A stretch of 7,463 nt of DNA from Solirubrobacterales bacterium 70-9 (GCA_001898095.1 MKSH01000110.1:1147-8609); one strand, 5' to 3'. Numbered from the stretch's first letter, positions 1-6,093 are shown. Notes: a model not told the origin generated them from the letters alone. Numbers and translations are program-made.

Positions 1-367
1 CGACCCGCACTTCGAGGGCGTCGGCCGCTGCATGACCGACGACGAGGGCCGCTACCGCTTCATCACGATCAGGCCGGGCTCCTACCCCTGGGGCAACCAC
101 TTCAACGCCTGGCGCCCCGCCCACATCCACTTCTCCCTCTTCGGCCGCGCCTTCGCCCAGCGCCTGGTCACCCAGATGTACTTCCCCGGCGACCCGATGT
201 TCGACCACGACCCGATCTTCAACTCGGTCCGCGAGCCGGAGGGCCGGGCGCGCCTGATCGCCGCCTTCGACTGGGAGGCGACGAGTCCCGAATGGGCGCT
301 CGGCTATCGCTTCGACATCGTCCTGCGCGGGCGCGAATCGACCCCCTTCGAGGAGGTGCGCTCATGA
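1..367 (+). CDS. pcaH: Protocatechuate 3,4-dioxygenase beta subunit, 3' part (5' end outside window)
   Basis: This is the C-terminal ~121 residues of the iron-bearing subunit of protocatechuate 3,4-dioxygenase. With PcaG it cleaves protocatechuate intradiol to 3-carboxy-cis,cis-muconate in the cytoplasm. The frame is open from base 2 and the gene runs off the left edge. Visible hallmarks are GRCMTDDEGRYRF, then SYPWGNHFNAWRPAHIHFSLFG, then YRFDIVLRG near the end. In the family, the Tyr of YPW and both His of AHIH are non-haem Fe(III) ligands. The Tyr-to-His spacing here (13 and 15 residues) matches the Pseudomonas enzyme (Tyr447, His460, His462), and the Arg of WRPAH is also present. The remaining Tyr ligand should lie just upstream of the window. 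The stop overlaps the pcaG start (ATGA), implying translational coupling. The assignment to beta rather than alpha rests on the metal ligands. Confidence 0.96.
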   Translation, partial: DPHFEGVGRCMTDDEGRYRFITIRPGSYPWGNHFNAWRPAHIHFSLFGRAFAQRLVTQMYFPGDPMFDHDPIFNSVREPEGRARLIAAFDWEATSPEWALGYRFDIVLRGRESTPFEEVRS

Positions 368-951
368 GCGGGGTGACGCCGGAGGGCGCTCTGCCGCCGA
401 CCCCCTCGCAGACGGTCGGGCCCTACTTCAGCTTCGGGCTGGAATGGGAGGACGGGCCGTTCGCGGTGCCGGAGGGGACGCCGGGCGCGATCCGCCTCGA
501 AGGGCGGCTGTTCGACGGGCTCGGGAATCCGATCCCCGACGGGCTGATCGAGACCTGGCAGGCGGATCCCGACGGGCGCTTCGCCCATCCCGACGATCCG
601 CGCGGCGCGGTCGCCTGGGACGGCTTCCGCGGCTTCGCCCGCTCCCCCGTCGACGACGAGGGTCGCTGGTCGATCCTCACCTTGAAGCCGGGGCCGGTGC
701 CGGGCCCGCGTGGCTCCGTCCAGGCCCCGCACGTGGCGGTCAGCGTCCTCGCCCGCGGGGTGCTGGTGCGGCTGGCGACGCGGATCTACTTCGGCGACGA
801 GGAGGAGGCGAACGCTGCCGACCCGGTGCTGGCCGGCCTGCGGGGTGGCGAGGCCGAGCGGCGCACGCTGATCGCGGCGCCGGTGGAGGGCGGATACCGT
901 CTCGACATCCGCCTCCAAGGCCCCGATGAGACTGTTTTCTTCGCCATCTGA
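364..951 (+). CDS. pcaG: Protocatechuate 3,4-dioxygenase alpha subunit
   Basis: The 195-residue structural partner of PcaH in the intradiol dioxygenase that opens protocatechuate. The ATG at 364 is chosen because it shares ATGA with the pcaH stop and has GGAGG at 352-356, 7 nt upstream. A longer in-frame reading from 292 would run back through pcaH. Family marks are SQTVGPYFSFGL at residues 20-31, LIETWQADPDGRF around 60-72, a TRIYFGDEEEAN stretch in the C-terminal third, and the typical ending GPDETVFFAI. As expected for alpha, the YPW...HIH iron-ligand cluster of PcaH is absent, and the corresponding region reads APHVAVSVLARG. The length is usual for the family. Its 3' end overlaps pcaB by 26 bp. 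Confidence 0.96.
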   Translation: MSGVTPEGALPPTPSQTVGPYFSFGLEWEDGPFAVPEGTPGAIRLEGRLFDGLGNPIPDGLIETWQADPDGRFAHPDDPRGAVAWDGFRGFARSPVDDEGRWSILTLKPGPVPGPRGSVQAPHVAVSVLARGVLVRLATRIYFGDEEEANAADPVLAGLRGGEAERRTLIAAPVEGGYRLDIRLQGPDETVFFAI

Positions 952-2308
952 GGTCGGCGGCGCGTCCGGCGACGCCGCCTGGCTGGGGGCGATGCTGGAC
1001 TTCGAGGGCGCCTTGGCGGGCGCTCTCGCCGACGTCGGCCTCGCCGACGCGGCCACGGCCGAGGAGGTCGCGCGCGCCTGCGCCTCCCTCCGGGCGGAGG
1101 GTGCTGAGGACGACCTGGACCTCGACGCGCTCGGCGCCGGGACGGCGCGCGACGGCACCCCGGTGCCGGCGCTCCTGGCGCATCTGCGGCCGCGGCTTTC
1201 CGACGAGGCGCGCGCGATCCTCCACCGCGGCGCGACCAGCCAGGACGTGGTCGACACGGCGGCGATGCTGGTCGCGAAGCGGGCGTTGGTGCCGCTCCTC
1301 GTTGACCTCGAGGCCGCCGCCGAGGCCGCCGCGGGCCTGGCCGACCGCCACCGCGCCGACCTCGCCGCCGGGCGGACCCTGCTGCAGCACGCCTCCCCGA
1401 TCACCTTCGGCCTGCGCGCCGCGAACTGGCTCGGCGGGCTCGACGACGCCGCGGCGCGCCTGAGCGCGGTCCGCGACGAGCGCCTCGCGCTCCAGCTCGG
1501 CGGCGCCGTGGGGACGCTGGCGGCGCTCGGCGAGGACGGGCTCGCGGTCGCCGCGGCCCTGGCGGCGCGCCTCGACCTACCGGCGCCGCCGGTCCCCTGG
1601 CAGTCGAACCGCTCGCGCCCGGTCGAGCTGGCGGCCGCCCTCGGGCAGGCGACGGGGGCGGCGGGGAAGGTCGGCGCCGATGTCGTCCTGCTCGCCCAGA
1701 CCGAGGTCGGCGAGGTCGCCGAGGGCGGTGGAGGGGGCGGCTCCTCGACCCTGCCGCAGAAGCGCAACCCGGTCGCCGCGGTGAGCGCGGTGGCCGCCGC
1801 TCGCCGGGCCCCCGGCCTGGTGGCGACGATGCTCGCGGCGATGCCGGGCGAGCAGGAGCGCGCCGCCGGTGCCTGGCAGGCCGAGGCCGCGACGCTGGAC
1901 GAGCTGCTCGGCCTGGCCGGGGCCGCGGTGGGCGCGATCCGCCGCTGCCTGGAGGGCCTCGAGGTCTTCCCGGCCAGGATGCGCGAGAACCTCGACCTGA
2001 CCGACGGCCTGATGATGTCCGAGTCGCTGGCGAGCGCGCTCGGCGCGAAGCTCGGCCGCGCCCAGGCGCAGGAGCTGGCCGGCGACGCCGCGCGCCGCGC
2101 CGCGGCGGCGGGAGCCGGGGCGGGAGCGGCGGCGAGCGGCGCCTCGCTGGCGCGCTCGGCGGCCGAATCGCCGGAGATCGTCGCGGCGCTCGGCGCCGCC
2201 GGCATCGAGGCGGCGCTCGACCCCGCCGCCTACCTCGGTCAGACCGAAGCGATCATCGACAACGCTCTGTCCGCCCATCGCGCCCGCACCGCCGGAGCCC
2301 GATCGTGA
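926..2308 (+). CDS. pcaB: 3-carboxy-cis,cis-muconate cycloisomerase
   Basis: A cytoplasmic enzyme of the fumarase/aspartase superfamily. It converts 3-carboxy-cis,cis-muconate to 4-carboxymuconolactone, the second step of the protocatechuate branch. It is 460 residues, near the upper end of the family. Motifs seen are an N-terminal AAWLGAMLDFEGALA (18-32), HRGATSQDVVDTA (100-112, a substrate-binding and catalytic loop), TLLQHASPITFG (151-162), and the superfamily signature GSSTLPQKRNP (272-282). WQAE follows at about 317-320. Residues 390-415 form an Ala/Gly-rich low-complexity helix region. The ATG at 926 lies inside the pcaG 3' end with only a weak AAGG (917-920) before it. That start gives a family-like N-terminus, and coupling to pcaG would explain the poor ribosome site. 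The final GTGA (2305-2308) is followed by a 91-bp gap, unlike the other overlapping junctions. Confidence 0.95.
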   Translation: MRLFSSPSEVGGASGDAAWLGAMLDFEGALAGALADVGLADAATAEEVARACASLRAEGAEDDLDLDALGAGTARDGTPVPALLAHLRPRLSDEARAILHRGATSQDVVDTAAMLVAKRALVPLLVDLEAAAEAAAGLADRHRADLAAGRTLLQHASPITFGLRAANWLGGLDDAAARLSAVRDERLALQLGGAVGTLAALGEDGLAVAAALAARLDLPAPPVPWQSNRSRPVELAAALGQATGAAGKVGADVVLLAQTEVGEVAEGGGGGGSSTLPQKRNPVAAVSAVAAARRAPGLVATMLAAMPGEQERAAGAWQAEAATLDELLGLAGAAVGAIRRCLEGLEVFPARMRENLDLTDGLMMSESLASALGAKLGRAQAQELAGDAARRAAAAGAGAGAAASGASLARSAAESPEIVAALGAAGIEAALDPAAYLGQTEAIIDNALSAHRARTAGARS

Positions 2309-2322
2309 ACGCCACCGCCAAC

Positions 2323-2363
2323 CCCTCGTCCTTTGTCACCGTGTGGGTGACAAAGGACGAGGG
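2323..2363. repeat. Perfect palindrome in the pcaB-pcaD gap (family A)
   Basis: An 18-bp perfect inverted repeat: left arm 2323-2340, right arm 2346-2363, separated by the 5-nt loop GTGTG. It fills nearly half of the 91-bp gap in an operon whose other junctions overlap. It is clearly homologous to the palindrome inside the methyltransferase gene (7118-7164). Both contain TCCTTT(T)GTC(A/G)CC, an apex TGTGGG, and the mirrored arm, and their arm differences are paired so that base pairing is kept. There is no T-tract after it, and pcaD follows only 37 bp later, so a terminator is unlikely. As mRNA it would form a strong intercistronic hairpin. I found no flanking direct repeat here. Confidence 0.9.
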
Positions 2364-2388
2364 CCCTGTCACAAAATCCGCGCCGACT

Positions 2389-2393
2389 GGAGG
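2389..2393 (+). promoter_or_regulatory. Ribosome binding site fixing the TTG start of pcaD
   Basis: GGAGG sits 6 nt before the TTG at 2400 and is in good position for that codon. Earlier in-frame GTG codons (for example 2343) fall in the loop and stem of the palindrome, have no Shine-Dalgarno sequence, and would add residues unlike any lactonase N-terminus. This site therefore decides the start. Confidence 0.75.
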
Positions 2394-2399
2394 CCCCGC

Positions 2400-3164
2400 T
2401 TGACCGTCGCGCTCAATCACCGCGTCGAAGGGCCCGCCGAGGCGCCGGTCCTCGTCCTGCTCAACTCGCTCGGCACCGACCTGCGGATGTGGGAGCCGCA
2501 GGCCGCGGCGCTCCGCGACGAGCTCCGCCTCGTCCGCCTCGATACCCGCGGCCACGGCGCCTCGCCCGTCCCTGACGCGCCCTGGACGCTCGCCGACCTG
2601 GGCGGCGACGTGCTCGCGCTGCTCGATTCGCTTGGCATCGCCAAGGCGAGCTTCGCCGGCGTCTCGCTCGGCGGCTCGACCGCGGTCTGGATCGCCGCCC
2701 ACGCGCCGGAGCGGGTTGAGACCGCCTTCGCCTGCTTCACCTCCGCCTGGTTCGGGCCGCCCGATCCGTGGCGCGAGCGCGCCGCGATCGTCCGCGCCGA
2801 GGGCGTCGAGGCGGTCGCCGACGCGGTCCTCGACCGCTGGTTCACCGACCGCGTCGACCCCGGCCTGCGGGCGCGGATGCGGGAGATGATCGTCGCCACC
2901 CCGCCACAGGGCTACGCGGCGGCGACCGAGGTCGTCGGCGATCTCGACCTGCGGCCCGAGCTCGGCCGGATCACCGCCCCGACCGTGGTCGTCGCCGGCG
3001 CCGAGGACCCCGCCTGCCCACCCGACGTCGGCCGCGCCCTCGCCGCCGGCATCCCCGGCGGCGAGTTCATCGAGATCGAGGGCGCCGCCCACCTCGGCAA
3101 CCTCGAGCGCCCCGACGCCGTCACCGCCCTGCTCCGCACCCATCTCACCAAGGAGCCCTCATGA
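2400..3164 (+). CDS. pcaD: 3-oxoadipate enol-lactonase
   Basis: An alpha/beta-hydrolase that hydrolyses 3-oxoadipate enol-lactone to 3-oxoadipate, the last step before the shared thiolytic steps of the beta-ketoadipate pathway. The preferred start is TTG at 2400 (254 residues). It has GGAGG 6 nt upstream and gives the family-like N-terminus TVALNHRVEGP. Visible features are LLNSLGTDLRMW (20-31, oxyanion-hole region), DTRGHGAS (48-55), nucleophile elbow GVSLGGS with Ser89, VVAGAEDPACPP containing the likely acid Asp203, and GAAHLGNLERPD with catalytic His231. The length is normal for a free-standing PcaD. The stop overlaps the pcaC start (ATGA). In Streptomyces and Rhodococcus these two activities are commonly fused as PcaL, whereas here they are separate coupled genes. 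Glutamate is encoded by GAG in 17 of 18 cases by my count. Confidence 0.94.
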   Translation: MTVALNHRVEGPAEAPVLVLLNSLGTDLRMWEPQAAALRDELRLVRLDTRGHGASPVPDAPWTLADLGGDVLALLDSLGIAKASFAGVSLGGSTAVWIAAHAPERVETAFACFTSAWFGPPDPWRERAAIVRAEGVEAVADAVLDRWFTDRVDPGLRARMREMIVATPPQGYAAATEVVGDLDLRPELGRITAPTVVVAGAEDPACPPDVGRALAAGIPGGEFIEIEGAAHLGNLERPDAVTALLRTHLTKEPS

Positions 3165-3604
3165 CCCCGCCCAACCACGATGTTGATGGGCCGAAAAACG
3201 CTGATATAGAGCGCTTTTCGGCCCATCAACACGAGCGTGGGATGGGGGTGCGGCGGGAAGTGCTGGGGGACGCGCACGTGGACCGGGCGGAGGCCGGGAA
3301 GGACGAGTTCACGGAGGACTTCCAGGACTTCATCACCCGCTACGCCTGGGGTGACGTCTGGGCCCGGCCGGGGCTCGAGCGGCGCGGTCGCAGCATCGCC
3401 ACCCTCGCCGCGCTGGTCTCGCTCGGCGCCGAGAACGAGATCGGCATGCACGTCCGCGCCGCCCGTCGCAACGGGCTCACCCCGGAGGAGATCAAAGAGG
3501 TGATCCTCCACACCGCGATCTACGCGGGCGTGCCGCGCGCCAACTCCGCCTTCGCGATCGCCCAGCGGGTGTTCGCCGAGGAGCGCGAAGCGCCCTCTCA
3601 GTAA
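3161..3604 (+). CDS. pcaC: 4-carboxymuconolactone decarboxylase carrying an in-frame N-terminal insertion
   Basis: Decarboxylates 4-carboxymuconolactone to 3-oxoadipate enol-lactone, the substrate of PcaD. The product is 147 residues, while free-standing PcaC proteins are usually about 125-135. The core is canonical: GVRREVLGDAHVDRA (29-43), FQDFITRYAWGDVWARPGL (54-72), MHVRAARRNGLTPEEI (96-111) and EVILHTAIYAGVPRAN (113-128) with the conserved His117. AAGGAG at 3150-3155 lies 5 nt before the ATG, which overlaps the pcaD stop. Residues 7-24 (DVDGPKNADIERFSAHQH) come from a palindromic insertion. Without it the N-terminus would read MTPPNHERGMGVRREVLGD and the protein would be 129 residues, both typical. 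The insert lies before the conserved domain, so I expect the enzyme still works, but that is inference. Confidence 0.94.
   Translation: MTPPNHDVDGPKNADIERFSAHQHERGMGVRREVLGDAHVDRAEAGKDEFTEDFQDFITRYAWGDVWARPGLERRGRSIATLAALVSLGAENEIGMHVRAARRNGLTPEEIKEVILHTAIYAGVPRANSAFAIAQRVFAEEREAPSQ
3176..3234. mobile_element. Palindromic element (family B) inserted in frame in pcaC, with 5-bp direct repeats
   Basis: A 17-bp perfect inverted repeat has arms at 3181-3197 and 3215-3231. The left arm begins TGTTGATGGGCC and the right arm ends GGCCCATCAACA. Inside, after one mismatch, a 4-bp stem (CGCT/AGCG) encloses the loop GATATAG. CACGA occurs at 3176-3180 and again at 3230-3234, exactly 54 bp apart, and the second copy overlaps the last two bases of the right arm. 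Removing 54 bp deletes 18 codons and restores a typical PcaC N-terminus. I read this as a 49-bp non-autonomous element with a 5-bp target duplication. Only one of three forward frames through it lacks a stop, and that is the frame used. It shares no obvious sequence with family A but has the same size and architecture. Confidence 0.72.
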
Positions 3605-3618
3605 ACGCTCAGCAGGAG

Positions 3619-3652
3619 CGAAGGTCGGGCTTAGGCGCCGGGCCTACCTTCG
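3619..3652. repeat. Short inverted repeat overlapping the serine protease promoter
   Basis: CGAAGGT (3619-3625) and its exact reverse complement ACCTTCG (3646-3652) flank a 20-bp spacer. The right half overlaps the presumed -10 TACCTT. It could be a dyad operator, a weak pcaC terminator without a T-tract, or chance. The sequence does not decide between these. Confidence 0.3.
3645..3650 (+). promoter_or_regulatory. Presumed -10 element of a leaderless promoter (serine protease gene)
   Basis: TACCTT (pattern TA-N3-T) ends 7 nt before the GTG at 3658. No Shine-Dalgarno sequence is visible between it and the start, so transcription would begin at or next to the start codon. The same arrangement recurs before the M23 and vsr genes. 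No convincing -35 box was found. Confidence 0.5.
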
Positions 3653-3657
3653 TTGCA

Positions 3658-4812
3658 GTGAACGCGGAGCAGAACAGCCGACGGCGAGGGGCCTTCCGGA
3701 GGGCGGGGACGATCGTCACCGCCTGGCTGGCCGGGGGCCTACTCGTCGTCGGCGTGCTCTTGGCGACCGGCTCGCTCTCGGGCGGCTCGACCCCCGAGGT
3801 GACCACGGTGAAGCAGGCCGCCGCGACCGCCACCGTCGCCGACACCTCAGGCGGCGGGGGCACCGCCGCGGAAGCGCTCTACGAATCGACCTCCCCCGGC
3901 GTGGTCGAGATCAAGTCGGTGATCTCCGGCAGCACCGAAGCGCAGGCTTCCCCGTTTGGGGGTCAACCTGAACAGAGCGAATCCTCGGCCACCGGCTCCG
4001 GCTTCCTCGTCGACGAAGAAGGCACGGTCGTCACCGCCGCCCACGTGGTCGACGAAGCCTCCTCGGTGAAGGTGATCCTCCAGGACGGCACCGTCCGCAG
4101 CGCCGAAGTGCTCGGCATCGACGACGCCACCGACATCGCCGTGATCCGCTTCGACCCGGAAGGCATCGAACTGCACCCGCTCGAACTGGGCGACTCCTCC
4201 GCGCTGAAGGTCGGCGCCTCGGTGGCCGCGATCGGGGCGCCCTTCGAATACGCCTGGAGCTTCTCGACCGGGATCGTCTCCGGCCTCGACCGCACGATCC
4301 AGGCGCCCAACGGCTTCACCGTCTCCCACGCGATCCAGACCGACGCGGCGGTCAACCCCGGCAACTCGGGCGGCCCGCTGCTCGACGCCGACGGCGACGT
4401 GATCGGCGTCGTCGACCAGATCGCCACCGACGGCTCCGCCGACCAGAGCTCGGGCGTCGGCTTCGCCGTCCCCTCGAACCTCGTCGCCTCCGAGCTCTCC
4501 CAGCTGGAGGCGGGCGAAACGGTCGAACACGCCTACCTCGGCGTCTCCACCGGCACCGCCACGGAAACGGCCGGCGCCCAGGTCGCCGAAGTGGTCCAGG
4601 GATCCCCGGCCGCCGAAGCGGGCCTCCGGCAGGGTGACGTGATCACCGCCCTCGGCGAAGAAAAGATCGCCTCGACCGAAGACCTCGTCGCCGCGATCGC
4701 CGCCCGCGAACCGGGCGAAACCGTCACCCTCGAAGTCGAACGGAACGGCCGGTCGACCGCGCTGAAGGTGACGCTCGGCCCCCAGCCCGCCGAATCCGGC
4801 CAGGCCGGCTGA
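3658..4812 (+). CDS. HtrA/DegP-type membrane-anchored serine protease with PDZ domain
   Basis: A 384-residue trypsin-fold protease of the HtrA (S1C) family, probably acting outside the cytoplasmic membrane on damaged or signalling proteins. A short basic cytoplasmic N-terminus (RRR, RR) precedes one membrane segment at about 18-40. A Ser/Thr/Ala/Gly-rich linker follows to about 70. The protease domain spans about 71-285 and carries the triad: His129 in TAAHVVDE, Asp159 in ATDIAVIRF, and Ser237 in NPGNSGGPLL. A single PDZ domain follows from about 290 to 375 (YLGV, VVQGSPAAEAGLRQGDVITALG). The start is GTG, with no Shine-Dalgarno sequence but a TACCTT box 7 nt before it, consistent with a leaderless mRNA. 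Glutamate codons are GAA in 26 of 31 cases, against 1 of 18 in pcaD. It is separated from pcaC by 53 bp and is probably an independent unit. The specific paralogue name cannot be assigned. Confidence 0.94.
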   Translation: MNAEQNSRRRGAFRRAGTIVTAWLAGGLLVVGVLLATGSLSGGSTPEVTTVKQAAATATVADTSGGGGTAAEALYESTSPGVVEIKSVISGSTEAQASPFGGQPEQSESSATGSGFLVDEEGTVVTAAHVVDEASSVKVILQDGTVRSAEVLGIDDATDIAVIRFDPEGIELHPLELGDSSALKVGASVAAIGAPFEYAWSFSTGIVSGLDRTIQAPNGFTVSHAIQTDAAVNPGNSGGPLLDADGDVIGVVDQIATDGSADQSSGVGFAVPSNLVASELSQLEAGETVEHAYLGVSTGTATETAGAQVAEVVQGSPAAEAGLRQGDVITALGEEKIASTEDLVAAIAAREPGETVTLEVERNGRSTALKVTLGPQPAESGQAG

Positions 4813-4888
4813 GCCCGACGCGCCGAGGGCGCACCCGCTAAACGTCCGCGTACCGGCGCCGGGGGATCGGGGGAGAGGACGCTTGGAT

Positions 4889-4894
4889 TAGGGT
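4889..4894 (+). promoter_or_regulatory. Presumed -10 element of a leaderless promoter (M23 gene)
   Basis: TAGGGT ends 8 nt before the ATG at 4903. The intervening CCCCGACC holds no ribosome binding site. Spacing and form match the boxes before the serine protease (TACCTT) and vsr (TAGAGT) genes. No clear -35 box is seen. Confidence 0.5.
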
Positions 4895-4902
4895 CCCCGA
4901 CC

Positions 4903-6069
4903 ATGCCTCGACGCCTGTTGCTCTCCCTCGTCTCGTCCCTGCTGTTGACCTTGGCGCTGGGGGTTCCCCTCGCCTCCGCCGCGGTGGAAAGGGAACAGCT
5001 GACGCCGGTGATCGGCAACGCCATCTCCGAACCGGAACCGGTGCTGGCCAGCAACGGGCGGCGGGAACTGGCCTACGAGCTGCAGCTGATCAACCGCAGC
5101 CAATCGGTGGTGACGGTGCGGAGCCTGGAGGCGTTGGCGGGCGGCAAGGTGGTGCAGAAGCTCACCGGCGCGGCCCTCGAAACGCAGATGGCGCCGTACG
5201 GCCAGCCGCAGCACTCGGTCAAGCTGAAACCGGGCCAGGGTGCCTACGTGCTGATGGACGTCAGCCTCGCCCAGAAGAAGAAGGTGCCGGCGGAACTCAC
5301 CCACCGGATCGCGCTGACGATGCAGCCGAAGCAGGCCGCCGTCGCGACCAACTACGAACTGGCGCCGATCAAGGTGGGCCGGCGGGAAGCGATCGTCGTG
5401 GCGCCGCCGCTGCGCGGGCCGGGCTGGGTCGTCGCCAACGGCTGCTGCGCTGAATTCAACGCCCACCGCGGCACCGTGCTGCCGGTCAACGGCGCCGCCC
5501 ACGTGGCCGAGCGCTTCGCGATCGACTTCGTCCAGATCGATCCGCTGGGCAGGCTCTTCAACGGCCCGCTGGACCAGCTCACGAGCTACCCGTACTTCGG
5601 CGACGAAGTGCACTCGGCGACCGCGGGCAAGGTGGTCGGGGTGCTCGACAACGTGCCGGAGACGACCCCGGGCAGCTTCCCGCCCGCGATCACCGCCGAA
5701 AAGGCGGGCGGCAACCACGTCGTCGTCGCGATCGGCGGCGGCCGCTACGCCTTCTACGCCCACCTGCAGCCGGGCAGCGTCCGGGTCAAGGTGGGGCAGA
5801 AGGTGAAGGTCGGCCAGACCCTCGGGCTGCTCGGCAACAGCGGCAACTCCGACGCCCCGCACCTCCACTTCCACATCATGAGCACGCCTCATCCGCTGGA
5901 GGCGAACGGCCTTCCGTACCGGTTCAGCAACTTCACCGTCGAAGGCACGCTGGCCAACACCGCGGGCATCCAGGAAGGCGAGATCGCGAAGGTCGTCCCG
6001 ACCGAACGCGGCGTCCGCCACGCCGAGCTGCCGCTCACCAACCAGGTCCTCGCCTTCCCCGGCAGCTGA
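4903..6069 (+). CDS. Secreted M23/LytM-like peptidase-fold protein
   Basis: A 388-residue exported protein of the lysostaphin/LytM (M23) fold, a group that usually cleaves peptidoglycan cross-bridges or regulates wall hydrolases. Residues 1-26 form a signal peptide (RR, a Leu-rich core, cleavage likely after ASA). Residues about 28-160 look like a beta-rich domain. The M23 region begins around 185 (HRGTVLPVNG). Conserved parts are AERFAIDFV (202-210), TAGKVVGVLD, YAHLQPGS with His287, and GNSGNSDAPHLHFH with His320 and His322. The first zinc-binding motif, normally His-x3-Asp, reads Arg204-x3-Asp208, so one usual metal ligand is missing or supplied elsewhere. The protein may be a catalytic variant or a non-catalytic wall-binding form. 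The start has no ribosome site, and a TAGGGT box lies 8 nt upstream. GAA is preferred for Glu (about 14 of 22), as in the preceding gene. Confidence 0.88.
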   Translation: MPRRLLLSLVSSLLLTLALGVPLASAAVEREQLTPVIGNAISEPEPVLASNGRRELAYELQLINRSQSVVTVRSLEALAGGKVVQKLTGAALETQMAPYGQPQHSVKLKPGQGAYVLMDVSLAQKKKVPAELTHRIALTMQPKQAAVATNYELAPIKVGRREAIVVAPPLRGPGWVVANGCCAEFNAHRGTVLPVNGAAHVAERFAIDFVQIDPLGRLFNGPLDQLTSYPYFGDEVHSATAGKVVGVLDNVPETTPGSFPPAITAEKAGGNHVVVAIGGGRYAFYAHLQPGSVRVKVGQKVKVGQTLGLLGNSGNSDAPHLHFHIMSTPHPLEANGLPYRFSNFTVEGTLANTAGIQEGEIAKVVPTERGVRHAELPLTNQVLAFPGS

Positions 6070-6093
6070 TCCCGCACGGGGCGCGCCCGCCAC

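Noticed and set aside
304..2205. Long minus-strand open frame (633 codons) opposite pcaG and pcaB
   Set aside because: It is an antisense shadow of very GC-rich genes. The translation is low-complexity Ala/Arg/Ser-rich with no recognisable domain, and the plus strand carries clear family motifs.
2323..2363. Intrinsic terminator between pcaB and pcaD
   Set aside because: There is no T-tract after the stem, it lies within an operon, and a homologous copy occurs inside a coding gene, where termination would be destructive.
2343..2399. An upstream GTG start giving pcaD 19 extra residues
   Set aside because: The codon lies in the loop of the palindrome without a ribosome site. The TTG at 2400 has GGAGG at ideal spacing and a family-like N-terminus.
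2768..3604. A longer version of pcaC starting inside pcaD
   Set aside because: The first ~130 codons are an Arg/Pro-rich shadow of pcaD in another frame. The ATG at 3161 has a good ribosome site and the coupled ATGA overlap.
3950..3966. CCCC-GTTT-GGGG mini-hairpin inside the serine protease gene as another inserted element
   Set aside because: The arms are only 4-5 bp, there is no flanking duplication, and the protein reads normally through the variable linker here.
4813..4902. Terminator candidates after the serine protease gene (GCGCC-GAG-GGCGC at 4820-4832, and the palindrome CCGGCGCCGG at 4853-4862)
   Set aside because: The stems are 5 bp or the site is a simple GC-rich palindrome, with no T-tract. 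Such motifs are expected by chance at this GC content.
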